From the NCBI GenBank assembly GCA_964552655.1, contig CAZKHG010000005.1, positions 45,212 to 109,211 on the forward strand: DNA of 64,000 bases. Reading direction: 5' to 3'. The notes beneath the pieces were generated by a model. The model was not told where the DNA came from and did not search any database. It was given only the letters and a program-made list of their open reading frames with translations. Made by a program: the position numbers and the translations under genes. The number at the start of each line of letters is the position of its first letter. The first letter of the stretch is position 1. Of this stretch, positions 1-7,744 are shown in pieces. This stretch comes from CAZKHG01 sp964552655 (GTDB lineage: Bacteria; Bacteroidota; Bacteroidia; Bacteroidales; Tenuifilaceae).

Positions 1-24
1 AATATAGGAGGCAAATACAATGCA

Positions 25-525
25 CTACGTGAAGATAATTTGTGTTCCTTCACCAGCAGCCAATTCGTAGAATTGGCCTATAGTAATTATATCTTTAACA
101 TGTTCGCTAAAGTCTTCTTTTTTCAACCCAAACATCTCCACGGCAAGTTTGCAGGCATAAATCTCTCCTCCACCTGCTGTAATTAATTCAAGAAACTCAT
201 CAACGGGAGGAATATCGAGCTTCTCCATTTGACTTTTCATCATTGCTGATACACCTGCCTCGACACCAGGGAGAATTCCTAAAAGTGTTGGGAACGGAAG
301 TCCACCGGGCATTCTCATGCCGGGGTTGCCTACAGTGCTGGTATGAAGTTTTTTCATCTGTTTTTTGGTAATCGCATCAAGGCCAAAAAAAGTGAAGAAT
401 ACTTTTGCTTCTATACCTTCCATAACTGCTCCATTTGCCATAACCAGTGCGGCATAAACATCCTCGATGCTTGCCTTTGCACAAATAATCATGACCTTCT
501 TTACAGGGTGATCTAAGTTTGCCAT
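25..525 (-). CDS. DsrE/DsrF-like sulfur-transfer family protein
   Basis: This 166-residue cytosolic protein resembles the DsrE/DsrF/DsrH-like family (DsrE2-like), whose members carry persulfide sulfur on cysteine. It opens with a hydrophobic strand ending in Cys15 (VMIICAKAS). It has a Gly/Pro/Met-rich middle and a second conserved-looking cysteine at about 125 in the segment IYACKLA, where the family usually places its sulfur-carrying Cys. It is the last gene of a minus-strand run (SQR-like, DUF1641, TusE-like, DsrE-like), 22 bp from the TusE-like gene, so co-transcription is likely. The partners suggest that it passes sulfane sulfur produced by sulfide oxidation. The family call is good; the exact substrate is inferred. 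Confidence 0.85.
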   Translation of the reverse strand: MANLDHPVKKVMIICAKASIEDVYAALVMANGAVMEGIEAKVFFTFFGLDAITKKQMKKLHTSTVGNPGMRMPGGLPFPTLLGILPGVEAGVSAMMKSQMEKLDIPPVDEFLELITAGGGEIYACKLAVEMFGLKKEDFSEHVKDIITIGQFYELAAGEGTQIIFT

Positions 526-547
526 TTTGGTAATATTTTAGTTCAAA

Positions 548-859
548 TTATACACAACTTGCGGGTTTAGCAACACCAGCTATTTTTGTAGCTTTCTTTA
601 GTGGAGCTCCCGGGAAAAGTTCATAAAAGCCCTTGGTATCAACAACTCCTGATTTACCAATAGATCGAATCGTAAGCGCCTCGCCTTTTGCTACTCTGTC
701 TCTTAAATATTCAATAACTGCAAAGTGCTTATCGGTTAGGGTGATGCCTTCCTCCTTTGCAATTTCAACAGCTATTTCTTTTGTCCATTGTGATGAGCTG
801 GTCATGTAGCCTTCATCTGTTACATCAATGGTAATGCCTGCAAATGTTTTTTGTGCCAT
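548..859 (-). CDS. TusE/DsrC/DsvC family sulfur relay protein
   Basis: The protein has 103 residues, the usual DsrC/TusE size, and ends in the family signature KPASCV with the swinging-arm cysteine as penultimate residue (Cys102). The second redox cysteine of true DsrC lies eleven residues earlier; here that position is Thr91. It is therefore a single-cysteine, TusE-like carrier that can hold a persulfide but cannot make the intramolecular trisulfide of DsrC. It sits between the DsrE-like and DUF1641 genes in the sulfide:quinone oxidoreductase-like cluster, with short gaps. No dissimilatory sulfite reductase or tus genes are visible nearby. The family is certain; whether it serves tRNA thiolation or sulfide metabolism is inferred, and the context favours sulfide. 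Confidence 0.9.
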   Translation of the reverse strand: MAQKTFAGITIDVTDEGYMTSSSQWTKEIAVEIAKEEGITLTDKHFAVIEYLRDRVAKGEALTIRSIGKSGVVDTKGFYELFPGAPLKKATKIAGVAKPASCV

Positions 860-884
860 AGTATTAAGGTTTTATTAGTAAACT

Positions 885-1565
885 TTATTTTGAAATTGAA
901 TCTTTCGAAAGATTTTTTAAAAATGTCATCATAAAACCGATACCTCGTCTCATCTCAGGGGTGTTCAATTCCCGGAATGCTTTCCACAGAGAATACTCCT
1001 GGATTTCAGTTGTATCAAGGTTTTTAAATATATTAATTGCGTTATTCATTGCTTTTAACATATCTGGTTGGGTCAGGTTTTTAACAGTATCAAGAATTGT
1101 TACAATATTGTCCGCAAGGGCTTTAACATCCTCCGGTTTATAATTGGTTACAATATTGTCAACAATCTTACCGGCTTCCCTGAAGAACTCGAAGTAACCC
1201 TTCTGTTCAAACTCGTTCAACTTATGGGCAAGGTCAATACCCATTTCATTAACAATTGGGCTAACATCTTTAGCAAGGTCATTTACGCTTTCGAGCATGT
1301 CAATCATGGCAGAGAAATTCCTGATGTTGCGCAGGAACTTAAATACCAACTCTTTAAGATCATCAATGTTTAGTTCAATACCTTGTTTATCTAAATCGTC
1401 AACAACAGTGTTAAAAGCGTCTTTGCCAATTATTGAAACATCCGAAACCAGATCTTCAACCACCTCATTACGCAGCTTTTGCTCATGAATGTATTGTAAC
1501 ACAAGGTCAAGCTTCAGGTTAATCTGGTTTATCTGTTCCTGGATATTATCTGTTTTTACTTCCAT
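885..1565 (-). CDS. DUF1641 domain-containing protein
   Basis: This 226-residue, helix-rich soluble protein has no signal peptide or membrane segment. An N-terminal coiled-coil-like stretch (about residues 5-35) is followed by amphipathic helices. The C-terminal part carries the DUF1641-like signature around the segments FSAMIDMLESVNDLAKDV and RRGIGFMMTFLKNL. DUF1641 proteins are often encoded next to, or fused with, FAD-dependent sulfide:quinone oxidoreductase-like proteins or formate dehydrogenase genes, and the SQR-like gene lies 11 bp upstream here. The biochemical role of the family is unknown; an accessory or membrane-docking role for the oxidoreductase is only an inference. Smaller reading frames on the opposite strand are shadows. 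Confidence 0.8.
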   Translation of the reverse strand: MEVKTDNIQEQINQINLKLDLVLQYIHEQKLRNEVVEDLVSDVSIIGKDAFNTVVDDLDKQGIELNIDDLKELVFKFLRNIRNFSAMIDMLESVNDLAKDVSPIVNEMGIDLAHKLNEFEQKGYFEFFREAGKIVDNIVTNYKPEDVKALADNIVTILDTVKNLTQPDMLKAMNNAINIFKNLDTTEIQEYSLWKAFRELNTPEMRRGIGFMMTFLKNLSKDSISK

Positions 1566-1576
1566 GATTCCACAAA

Positions 1577-2806
1577 TTATTTAATCTTACCCGCCATTGT
1601 CATTTCAGACTCAATGGGCATTTCTTTACCTTTCAGTAAGATATGCCAGTAAATCCAACGAAAAAGCACCTTCCCGTAGTGGTTCATTTTGGTATTCTGC
1701 AATAACCCAAATGGGCCAACACCAGGAAGTGGGTATGTTCCGGGAAGAGGTTCTGTTTCGTAATTAAAATCGATTAGCGAACCCTTCCCAAAACCTGTTT
1801 CAATATAACAGTTGGAGTGGCCATCAAATTTGGCTAAGAGTGGACGGCCATCAATTGCCAGCAAAAGGTTTTCGAATAACACCTCAGCAGAAAAATGAAC
1901 TACAGAGCCTGCCTTAGAGGTTGGAAGGTTAGCAGTATCGCCAAGCACGAAAATATTCTCCCACTTCTCCGATCTAAGCGTGTACTTATCGGTAGCAATG
2001 TAGTTTAAATCCTCACCCATACCACTTCGTTCAATAAATGAGGCGCCCATGTTTATGGGAATAATAGTAAGAAGATCATAAGGGAGCTCCCTGCCATCGA
2101 ATGAATATATTTTTTTCTCTTCGCCTTCAACCCTTTCAAGGTAGAAATCGGGAATTACCTCAATGTTCTTCTCCTTGAGAAGTTCACTTAGCATTTTGGT
2201 GGCAATGGGTTTGGTAAATGCACCCGAGAGGGGGGTTACAAATTTGATGTTGACTTTATCCCGAATCCCTTTTTTAACAAAAAACTCATCAGCAAGAAAA
2301 GCAAATTCGAGTGGGGCAACCGGACACTTAAAGGGCAGTTCAGCAATATTGATAACCATATTGCCCCCTTCCCATGTTTTAAGAAACTCGTGTAGGGCTA
2401 GGGCTCCATTGAGGGTGTAAAAATCAAAAACATTTTTATGCCAATGATTTCCCAGTAAGCCGGGGGTCTCAGCAGGATTTATATGGGTTCCGGTTGCTAC
2501 AATCAGAAAGTCATAATTTAAAATCTGCCCATCGGTTAAGTACACTTTATTTGATGAAGGTTCCACTTTATCAATTTCCTTTAGTAGAAACTCTACCCCA
2601 GAAGGGATAAAACTTGCTTTAGACTTAATTACATCACTCTTTTTATAAATCCCAAAAGGAATAAACAGAAAACCAGGTTGATAGTAATGATTTGGATCTT
2701 TATCAACAATGGTAATTTTCCATTGATCGCGGTCGAGTTCTTTACGGAGTTTATTCGCCATTATTGTGCCTCCGGTACCGGCACCAAGAATTACAATTTT
2801 CTTCAT
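1577..2806 (-). CDS. Sulfide:quinone oxidoreductase-like FAD enzyme
   Basis: Members of this family oxidise sulfide at the cytoplasmic membrane face and reduce quinone, giving sulfane sulfur. The N-terminus has a dinucleotide-binding motif VILGAGTGG. A second FAD segment (FVLGDTANLPTSKAG) lies near residue 290. The redox cysteine motif CPVAP is at about Cys161 and a second cysteine at about 333 (SNCYIETGFG); both match SQR active-site cysteines. The third cysteine of classical SQRs, near residue 128, is absent. The C-terminus is amphipathic. I chose the ATG at 2806 because the longer frame needs a GTG and adds only nine residues before the FAD strand. It heads the DUF1641/TusE/DsrE cluster and is divergent from the Fnr-like regulator. 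mqnB and mqnD elsewhere in the window suggest menaquinone as acceptor. Confidence 0.85.
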   Translation of the reverse strand: MKKIVILGAGTGGTIMANKLRKELDRDQWKITIVDKDPNHYYQPGFLFIPFGIYKKSDVIKSKASFIPSGVEFLLKEIDKVEPSSNKVYLTDGQILNYDFLIVATGTHINPAETPGLLGNHWHKNVFDFYTLNGALALHEFLKTWEGGNMVINIAELPFKCPVAPLEFAFLADEFFVKKGIRDKVNIKFVTPLSGAFTKPIATKMLSELLKEKNIEVIPDFYLERVEGEEKKIYSFDGRELPYDLLTIIPINMGASFIERSGMGEDLNYIATDKYTLRSEKWENIFVLGDTANLPTSKAGSVVHFSAEVLFENLLLAIDGRPLLAKFDGHSNCYIETGFGKGSLIDFNYETEPLPGTYPLPGVGPFGLLQNTKMNHYGKVLFRWIYWHILLKGKEMPIESEMTMAGKIK

Positions 2807-2890
2807 AACTTTGGGTATTGTTAATTTTTTCACAAAGGTTGGTTTAATAAATAATTTATGTACTTTTCAAACCATTGTTAAATATCAAAT

Positions 2891-2904
2891 TTGATAAATA
2901 TCAA
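2891..2904. promoter_or_regulatory. FNR/CRP-type operator (FNR box)
   Basis: The sequence TTGATAAATATCAA is an exact match to the FNR consensus TTGAT-N4-ATCAA. It overlaps a second perfect 14-bp palindrome at 2883-2896 (TATCAAATTTGATA). It ends four bases before the regulator's ATG, between that gene and the divergent sulfide-oxidoreductase cluster, so it could control either direction. Use by the adjacent regulator is inferred. Confidence 0.65.
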
Positions 2905-2908
2905 GATT

Positions 2909-3604
2909 ATGAAAATCTCATGTGTGGGCGAGTCTTGCGGTGAATGTGGTTTCAGGTCAACAGTTTTCGACTGCCTTTCAAATATTCAGATAGAATCCCT
3001 GGCAGAGGGTAAAGACTTAATTAAAGCCACTAAAGGGGAAGTTATTATCAATCAGGGTGATCCCATTAAACACTTCATCTTCCTAAGGGTTGGTTTGGCT
3101 AAACTTACCCGAAAAACACAAGATGGTAAATTACAAATAGTTGGAATTGCCCGTCCAAAAGATTTTGTGGGGCTTCTAAGCGTTTTCTCTGCCCCGAATT
3201 ATCAATTTTCCATTATCGCAATTGAGGACTCTGAGTTTTGTATTGTAGAATTTGGATTGATAAAAAGACTAATCAGGGAAAACGGTGCTTTTGCGCAAAG
3301 TTTACTCGAAAAGATTAGTCAGGTTGCTGACATACTAATTAACAACAGGTTGGAAATCGACAGCCATCAGATCAGAGGTCGGATTGCCTATATCCTTTGC
3401 TACTTTGCTAACGATGTCTATCAAAGTAAACATTTCAATTTACCTGTTTCCAGGAAAGAAATAGCCGAGCTGATCGATATGCGAATTGAGAATGTAGTTA
3501 GAGTGCTCTCCGAATTCAGAAAGGATAAAATTATTAAAATTGAAGGGACAAATATTGAGATTTTAGATCTTGATAAACTGGAGTGGATAAAAAACCATGG
3601 ATAG
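2909..3604 (+). CDS. Crp/Fnr family regulator with FNR-like cysteines
   Basis: This protein of about 231 residues has an N-terminal cyclic-nucleotide-binding-like beta-roll (about 20-140) and a C-terminal winged helix (about 150-225). The recognition helix (IDMRIENVVRVLSEF) keeps the Glu and Arg that FNR uses to read TTGAT, but has Val in place of Ser. From the ATG at 2909, cysteines lie at 5, 10, 13 and 22, and Cys111 falls in SEFCIVEF, matching the position of E. coli FNR Cys122. This is consistent with an oxygen-labile [4Fe-4S] cluster, which is an inference. An upstream TTG at 2891 lies inside the operator palindrome and is rejected as start. It is divergent from the sulfur cluster and probably autoregulated. 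Confidence 0.85.
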   Translation: MKISCVGESCGECGFRSTVFDCLSNIQIESLAEGKDLIKATKGEVIINQGDPIKHFIFLRVGLAKLTRKTQDGKLQIVGIARPKDFVGLLSVFSAPNYQFSIIAIEDSEFCIVEFGLIKRLIRENGAFAQSLLEKISQVADILINNRLEIDSHQIRGRIAYILCYFANDVYQSKHFNLPVSRKEIAELIDMRIENVVRVLSEFRKDKIIKIEGTNIEILDLDKLEWIKNHG

Positions 3605-3763
3605 AAACAAGCAAAATAACAACTACATAAAAATTCATATATTAAAATAGCGGATGTATTGATTTAGCAAAATCCGGATAAATAGCATCTACACTATAAA
3701 AGCTAATTTCTCATCTTTTTTCTTGACTTTGTTGAACCATTTCCTTAAATTAGTGTTTTTATT

Positions 3764-3778
3764 TTATAAGAATTATTC
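3764..3778 (+). promoter_or_regulatory. Possible PerR/Fur box
   Basis: The 15-mer TTATAAGAATTATTC matches the PerR consensus TTATAATNATTATAA at 11 of 14 informative positions. It ends nine bases before the PerR-like start codon, so autoregulation is plausible. AT-rich intergenic DNA produces such matches by chance, hence the modest confidence. Confidence 0.4.
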
Positions 3779-3787
3779 CTATTAAAG

Positions 3788-4225
3788 ATGAATTATTCCG
3801 AACTGGCTGAGATACTCATCAGAAAAAACCTAAAGGTAACTCCACAGCGTATGGCTGTGCTGGAAGCATTGATGGCAATTAAGGATCACCCTACGGCTGA
3901 TGAAGTTAAAGAATACGTTCGAAAGAACCATCCCAACCTTGCCCAGGGAACTGTTTACAACATTCTGGAAACATTCTGTAATAAGGAAATAATACGTAAG
4001 GTTAAAACCGACAGGGACTTTATGCGATACGATATCGAAATGCACAAGCATCATCACCTCTACTGCGAGGAATGCGATTACATTGAGAATTATTTTGATG
4101 AGGAGCTGGATGTGATCCTGCAAAAATACTTTGAGAAGAAGCAAATCCCCAATTTTAATATCAAGGAAATAAATCTTCAAATTATGGGACACTACAAAGA
4201 TCATAAACCAACTAAAACTAATTAG
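3788..4225 (+). CDS. Fur family transcriptional regulator, PerR-like
   Basis: The protein has 145 residues with the Fur fold: a winged helix (about 1-85, with VTPQR and QGTVYNIL) and a dimerisation/metal domain. PerR-type regulatory ligands are visible: His34 in DHPTADE, Asp82 in RYD, and His88/His90 just before CEEC (Cys93, Cys96). The last PerR ligand, an Asp, is Asn101 here. The second structural CxxC near the C-terminus is missing, so zinc binding must differ from the Bacillus protein. The neighbours are a DPS-like ferritin (2 bp downstream) and a peroxiredoxin, the classical peroxide regulon. I infer repression of this operon, lifted by peroxide oxidation of a ligand histidine. Metal specificity remains uncertain. 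Confidence 0.88.
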   Translation: MNYSELAEILIRKNLKVTPQRMAVLEALMAIKDHPTADEVKEYVRKNHPNLAQGTVYNILETFCNKEIIRKVKTDRDFMRYDIEMHKHHHLYCEECDYIENYFDEELDVILQKYFEKKQIPNFNIKEINLQIMGHYKDHKPTKTN

Positions 4226-4227
4226 CT

Positions 4228-4740
4228 ATGGGAAGAGAAGCCAAAAAAATTTCATCGGTAGATGTGAATAAATTGCTGAAAATGCTGAATGCGGCTTTAG
4301 CTGAAGAATGGCTGGCCTACTACCAGTACTGGATTGGAGCCCGTTTAATGGAGGGACCGATGCGTAGCGAGGTTGAGCCGGAATTGCTTCTGCACGCCAC
4401 ACAGGAGCTGAACCACGCTGTACTGGTTGTAAACCGGATTATTCAGCTAGGTGGAACGCCGGTAATTAACCCAAAAGATTGGACAAAACTAGCCCGCTGC
4501 TCATACGATGAGCCATCCGATCCGTATATTGAGGTGATCCTGGAGCAAAACCTGAAAGGGGAACGATGTGCAATCAAGAGATATCAGGAAATCGCTGACT
4601 TTACTAATGGTAAAGATCATTCTACCCATCAGATGGCCGTGACCATTCTGAACGAAGAGCTGGAGCATGAGAATGATATTGAGGATTGGATTACCGATAT
4701 CAACAGGATGAAGGAAGAGCTGAAAAAAATTCGCTTATAA
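4228..4740 (+). CDS. DPS-like ferritin (DPSL, thioferritin type)
   Basis: This 170-residue four-helix ferritin-like protein probably forms a dodecameric cage that oxidises iron with peroxide. Candidate diiron ligands are Glu27 (AEEW), Glu60 and His63 (ELNH), Glu112 (GERC), and Glu144/Glu145 with His147 (LNEELEHE). Two cysteines, Cys91 (LARCSYDEP) and Cys114 (ERCAIKRY), match the thioferritin disulfide pair near the ferroxidase site of Bacteroides and archaeal DPSL proteins, and separate it from classical Dps and bacterioferritin. It follows the PerR-like gene almost without gap and precedes the peroxiredoxin by 29 bp, fitting a peroxide-induced operon. Annotation pipelines may label it bacterioferritin; the cysteines argue for DPSL. 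Confidence 0.88.
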   Translation: MGREAKKISSVDVNKLLKMLNAALAEEWLAYYQYWIGARLMEGPMRSEVEPELLLHATQELNHAVLVVNRIIQLGGTPVINPKDWTKLARCSYDEPSDPYIEVILEQNLKGERCAIKRYQEIADFTNGKDHSTHQMAVTILNEELEHENDIEDWITDINRMKEELKKIRL

Positions 4741-4769
4741 TATGTTTAACTAAATAAAAATCAAAAAAA

Positions 4770-5480
4770 ATGGAAGAGAATAAAGTTTATGCCATGCCCC
4801 GCATTGGCGACAAAGCCCCCGAGTTTAAAGCAGTAACCACTCAGGGCGAAATTAATTTCCCCGCCGATTACAAAGGCAGCTGGGTGATCCTATTCAGCCA
4901 TCCGGCTGATTTCACCCCGGTGTGCACATCAGAGTTCATGACTTTCGCCTCGATGGAGAAGCAGTTTAACGAGGCCAACTGCAAGCTGGTAGGCCTTTCT
5001 GTTGACGGGCTATACAGCCACATTGCATGGTTACGCACCATCAAGGAAAAGATCGAATATAAAGGGATGAAAGATGTAGAGGTGAAATTCCCGCTGATTG
5101 AGGATATTACTATGGATGTTGCCAAAAAGTATGGAATGATGATGCCAGGCGAAAGCAGTACCAAAGCGGTTCGCGCTGTATTTGTAATTGATCCTAACGG
5201 CATTATTCGTACAATTATTTACTACCCACTGAGCCTTGGTCGTAACTTTGACGAGCTTTACAGGGTGATACTGGCACTTCAAACTGCCGATGAGTTTAAA
5301 GTTGCCACTCCTGCAGATTGGCGACCCGGGGATGATGTTATTGTTCCTACTGCTGGTTCCTGTGGCGTTGCAAAGGAACGAATGGAGAGCAAGGATGAGA
5401 ATGTAAAATGTTACGATTGGTTCTTCTGCACCAAAAAAATTGATAAGGATACCGTTCTAAAAAAGATCATAAAAAAGTAA
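4770..5480 (+). CDS. Peroxiredoxin (AhpC/TSA, Prx6-like archaeal type)
   Basis: The enzyme reduces hydrogen peroxide and organic peroxides. The peroxidatic cysteine is Cys52 in the motif PADFTPVCTSEF, with the conserved Pro and Thr. The protein has 236 residues, longer than AhpC. Its C-terminal extension carries Cys198, Cys214 and Cys220 (SCGVAKERM then KCYDWFFC), as in the long Prx6-group enzymes of archaea such as Aeropyrum. Resolution through Cys214 or Cys220 is therefore likely. It is the last gene of the PerR-DPSL-Prx operon and is followed 20 bp later by a strong hairpin terminator. The function is clear; the physiological reductant cannot be told from the sequence. Confidence 0.93.
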   Translation: MEENKVYAMPRIGDKAPEFKAVTTQGEINFPADYKGSWVILFSHPADFTPVCTSEFMTFASMEKQFNEANCKLVGLSVDGLYSHIAWLRTIKEKIEYKGMKDVEVKFPLIEDITMDVAKKYGMMMPGESSTKAVRAVFVIDPNGIIRTIIYYPLSLGRNFDELYRVILALQTADEFKVATPADWRPGDDVIVPTAGSCGVAKERMESKDENVKCYDWFFCTKKIDKDTVLKKIIKK

Positions 5481-5500
5481 GAATAGTACTTACTATGTAA

Positions 5501-5531
5501 AGCAAGGTGTCAACTTATTTGACACCTTGCT
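5501..5531 (+). terminator. Rho-independent terminator after peroxiredoxin
   Basis: A perfect 12-bp stem, AGCAAGGTGTCA with TGACACCTTGCT, closes a 7-base loop and runs directly into a T stretch. It ends the PerR-DPSL-Prx operon. The convergent gene ends at 5547, so it may also act on the other strand. Confidence 0.9.
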
Positions 5532-5546
5532 TTTTATTAAAACCAT

Positions 5547-7007
5547 TTATTCGAACTCAAATGCTTTTATGATAGCACTTCTACTAGTATTATCAACACT
5601 GTTATGATGAAACTCGTTGGTATTGCTATGGTAATGATAATCTTTGGACCACTCCGAGTAGTTTTGCACGATCTGATTTATTGCATCGGCAAAAAATTCG
5701 ACCTCCTGGTTAGTTGTGGTGTGGTGAATTGACCAGCGAATCCAACCGGGTTTCTTCGATAAATCGCCCGAATTGATCAGGTTGGTTATTTCTTCGGATT
5801 GCTCCTTGGTAACATGGAGTAAGAAATGGCCATAGGTTCCGGCACAAACACAACCTCCACGTACCTGAATCCCAAACCGATCGCTAAGCAACTTCGTTAA
5901 AAGGTTGTAATGGACGTTTTCAATATACAACGAAATTGCACCAATTCTATCCACAACATCCCTGGCTAATATTTTTAACCCGGGAATCCCTTCCAACTTA
6001 CTAAATGCGAGCTGAATCAGCTCTTTTTCCCGGTTATGGATGTTGGCTACACCCATTTTTTCTTTCAGCTTAATGGCAAGTGCAGCACGAATTGTCTCTA
6101 AAAAACCTGGTGTTCCTCCATCCTCGCGCTGTTCAATGTTATCAATATATTTGTATTGTCCCCAGGGATTTGTCCAATCCACTGTTCCCCCGCCGGGCTG
6201 ATCAGGAACGGGGTTGTGGTATAGCGAAGAGTCAAAAATCAGAACACCTGACGATCCAGGTCCGCCTAGAAATTTATGGGGTGAAAAAAATATCGCGTCC
6301 AGCTTTTCCAATGGATCTTCAGGGTGCATATTCATTTCAACGTAAGGGGCTGATGCGGCAAAATCAATAAAACATAAACCCTGTTCCTCATGCATTACCC
6401 TTGCCAATTGATGATAAGGAGTAATAATACCGGTAACATTGCTACATGCGCTAAAGGAACCTATTTTAAGAGGCCTGTCCTTAAAGGGTTTTATTGCATC
6501 CCGAAGCTTATCGGGTGATACAAGAAGGTTTTCATCCGGGTCAACTACAATTACATCAGCTACTGTCTCATACCAGGAGGTTTGATTTGAATGATGCTCC
6601 ATGTGGGTTACAAACACTATTGGCCGATCCTTGGAATTTTTAAAATCGATGCTCCTATTCTTCAAACCCAATATTCGTTGAAATTTATTGATAACAGCAG
6701 TCATCCCAAATCCACAGGTTATGATCACATCATTGGGACCGGCATTTACATGCTTCTTAATTACCTTCTGGGCAAAATGGTATGAATCTGTCATGAATTT
6801 ACCTGATTCACTGCTCTCGGTATGAGTGTTGGCCACCATCGGACCGAAGATATTAAGCATTTTATCCTCAATCGGGCCATAAAGCCTGCCGCTGGCAATC
6901 CAATCGGCATATATCATTTTTTGAACTCCATAGGGAGACTCATAGGTAACATCGTTCCCAACGATGTTCCTACGGAACTGATTAAAATACGCTTCTAACT
7001 CACTCAT
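5547..7007 (-). CDS. Class V aminotransferase-fold PLP enzyme
   Basis: This 486-residue protein has the class V PLP fold shared with cysteine desulfurases. The PLP lysine is in SPHKFLGGPGSSG, the cofactor aspartate in CFIDFAASAP, and a phosphate-binding region in THMEHHSNQTSW. A cysteine-rich turn near the C-terminal third (RGGCVCAGTYGHFLL) resembles the mobile active-site loop of group II desulfurases (SufS-like), but the protein is about 80 residues longer than SufS. No SUF or ISC genes are adjacent, so a housekeeping Fe-S role is doubtful. It is a single gene facing the peroxiredoxin operon. Cysteine desulfurase, selenocysteine lyase or another beta-lyase are all possible; I assign only the superfamily. 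Confidence 0.82.
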   Translation of the reverse strand: MSELEAYFNQFRRNIVGNDVTYESPYGVQKMIYADWIASGRLYGPIEDKMLNIFGPMVANTHTESSESGKFMTDSYHFAQKVIKKHVNAGPNDVIITCGFGMTAVINKFQRILGLKNRSIDFKNSKDRPIVFVTHMEHHSNQTSWYETVADVIVVDPDENLLVSPDKLRDAIKPFKDRPLKIGSFSACSNVTGIITPYHQLARVMHEEQGLCFIDFAASAPYVEMNMHPEDPLEKLDAIFFSPHKFLGGPGSSGVLIFDSSLYHNPVPDQPGGGTVDWTNPWGQYKYIDNIEQREDGGTPGFLETIRAALAIKLKEKMGVANIHNREKELIQLAFSKLEGIPGLKILARDVVDRIGAISLYIENVHYNLLTKLLSDRFGIQVRGGCVCAGTYGHFLLHVTKEQSEEITNLINSGDLSKKPGWIRWSIHHTTTNQEVEFFADAINQIVQNYSEWSKDYHYHSNTNEFHHNSVDNTSRSAIIKAFEFE

Positions 7008-7087
7008 TTCTTGATTTCATTTACTAAACACTGCCTAAAAATATATAATAAATCAGATATATGTATATGAAAATGAAAGTTATGCTG

Positions 7088-7543
7088 CTAAACATCAATT
7101 TCGTTATAATATGGTATTGTTTTTAAGGGTGTTGATAAACCGCTTTTAAAATCTACACGAACACAAAAATGCACCATTCCATTTGTAAGAATCAGATAAG
7201 GTGCTTTCAGAAAAATATTATATCGGGTTACCTGTTGAACTACAGATTGATCAATTCTGATGTTGGTTGCCTTACACTCAACGATCAGCAATGGCTTAGC
7301 ATCAGGTGAAAATGCAACAATATCAACCCTGTGACTAACGCCATTGATAAATAAAGGGTGTTCAACAGCAATTAATCCCTTTGGATATTTTAAATGGGCA
7401 ACCATATAGTTTATAAAATGTTGCCTTACCCATTCTTCAGGGGTTAAAGCTACGTACTTTTTACGAATAGTGTCAAATACCTGGGTCTGGTTCTTATCAA
7501 ATCTTGTTTTGATATCAAAACCGGGAAGGTTTAACTGCTGCAT
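7088..7543 (-). CDS. HsdR N-terminal-domain (PD-D/E-xK) nuclease-like protein
   Basis: The 151-residue protein matches the N-terminal domain of type I restriction HsdR subunits. The PD-(D/E)xK core reads as Asp74 (RVDIVAF), then Glu89-Cys-Lys91 (IVECKAT). No helicase domain follows and no HsdM or HsdS is nearby, so this is a stand-alone domain rather than a restriction system. In Bacteroidota such a short protein commonly sits next to holA and AMP nucleosidase, as here (both on the opposite strand). A role in DNA repair or replication is possible but not shown. The catalytic residues appear intact. Confidence 0.8.
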   Translation of the reverse strand: MQQLNLPGFDIKTRFDKNQTQVFDTIRKKYVALTPEEWVRQHFINYMVAHLKYPKGLIAVEHPLFINGVSHRVDIVAFSPDAKPLLIVECKATNIRIDQSVVQQVTRYNIFLKAPYLILTNGMVHFCVRVDFKSGLSTPLKTIPYYNEIDV

Positions 7544-7719
7544 AATCAGGTATTAGAATTTCACAAATTTGGTGATTTAGATTAAGTTTCCTCAATGTTA
7601 TGAAAAAAAATCATGTTACGGGTTTGAAAAACAAGCCCAATCAGCAAAAGATTCCGGCACTCATCCCAACGAATTAGAGCACTCAATGCAATTGAGTATC
7701 CAGATTTAGAATAAAAAAG

Positions 7720-7727
7720 TATTTTTG
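7720..7727 (+). promoter_or_regulatory. Candidate -7 promoter element (TAnnTTTG)
   Basis: TATTTTTG fits the Bacteroidota -7 consensus TAnnTTTG and lies 17 bases before the AMP nucleosidase ATG. No -33 TTTG is found at the usual spacing. Confidence 0.35.
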
Positions 7728-7744
7728 TCAAAAGAAAAAATACG

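Noticed and set aside
961..1488. Three overlapping plus-strand frames inside the DUF1641 gene
   Set aside because: They lie antisense to a well-supported gene, lack recognisable features and have no promoter-like element; shadows.
2891..2908. TTG start for the Crp/Fnr regulator
   Set aside because: It falls inside the FNR-box palindrome; the ATG at 2909 gives the conserved cysteine-containing start.
3830..4204. 124-codon minus-strand frame within the PerR-like gene
   Set aside because: Antisense to a gene with clear Fur-family motifs; hydrophobic string arises from the complement of the Lys- and His-rich gene.
5547..7007. Housekeeping SufS cysteine desulfurase
   Set aside because: The protein is too long and no suf genes are adjacent; only the class V PLP superfamily is supported.
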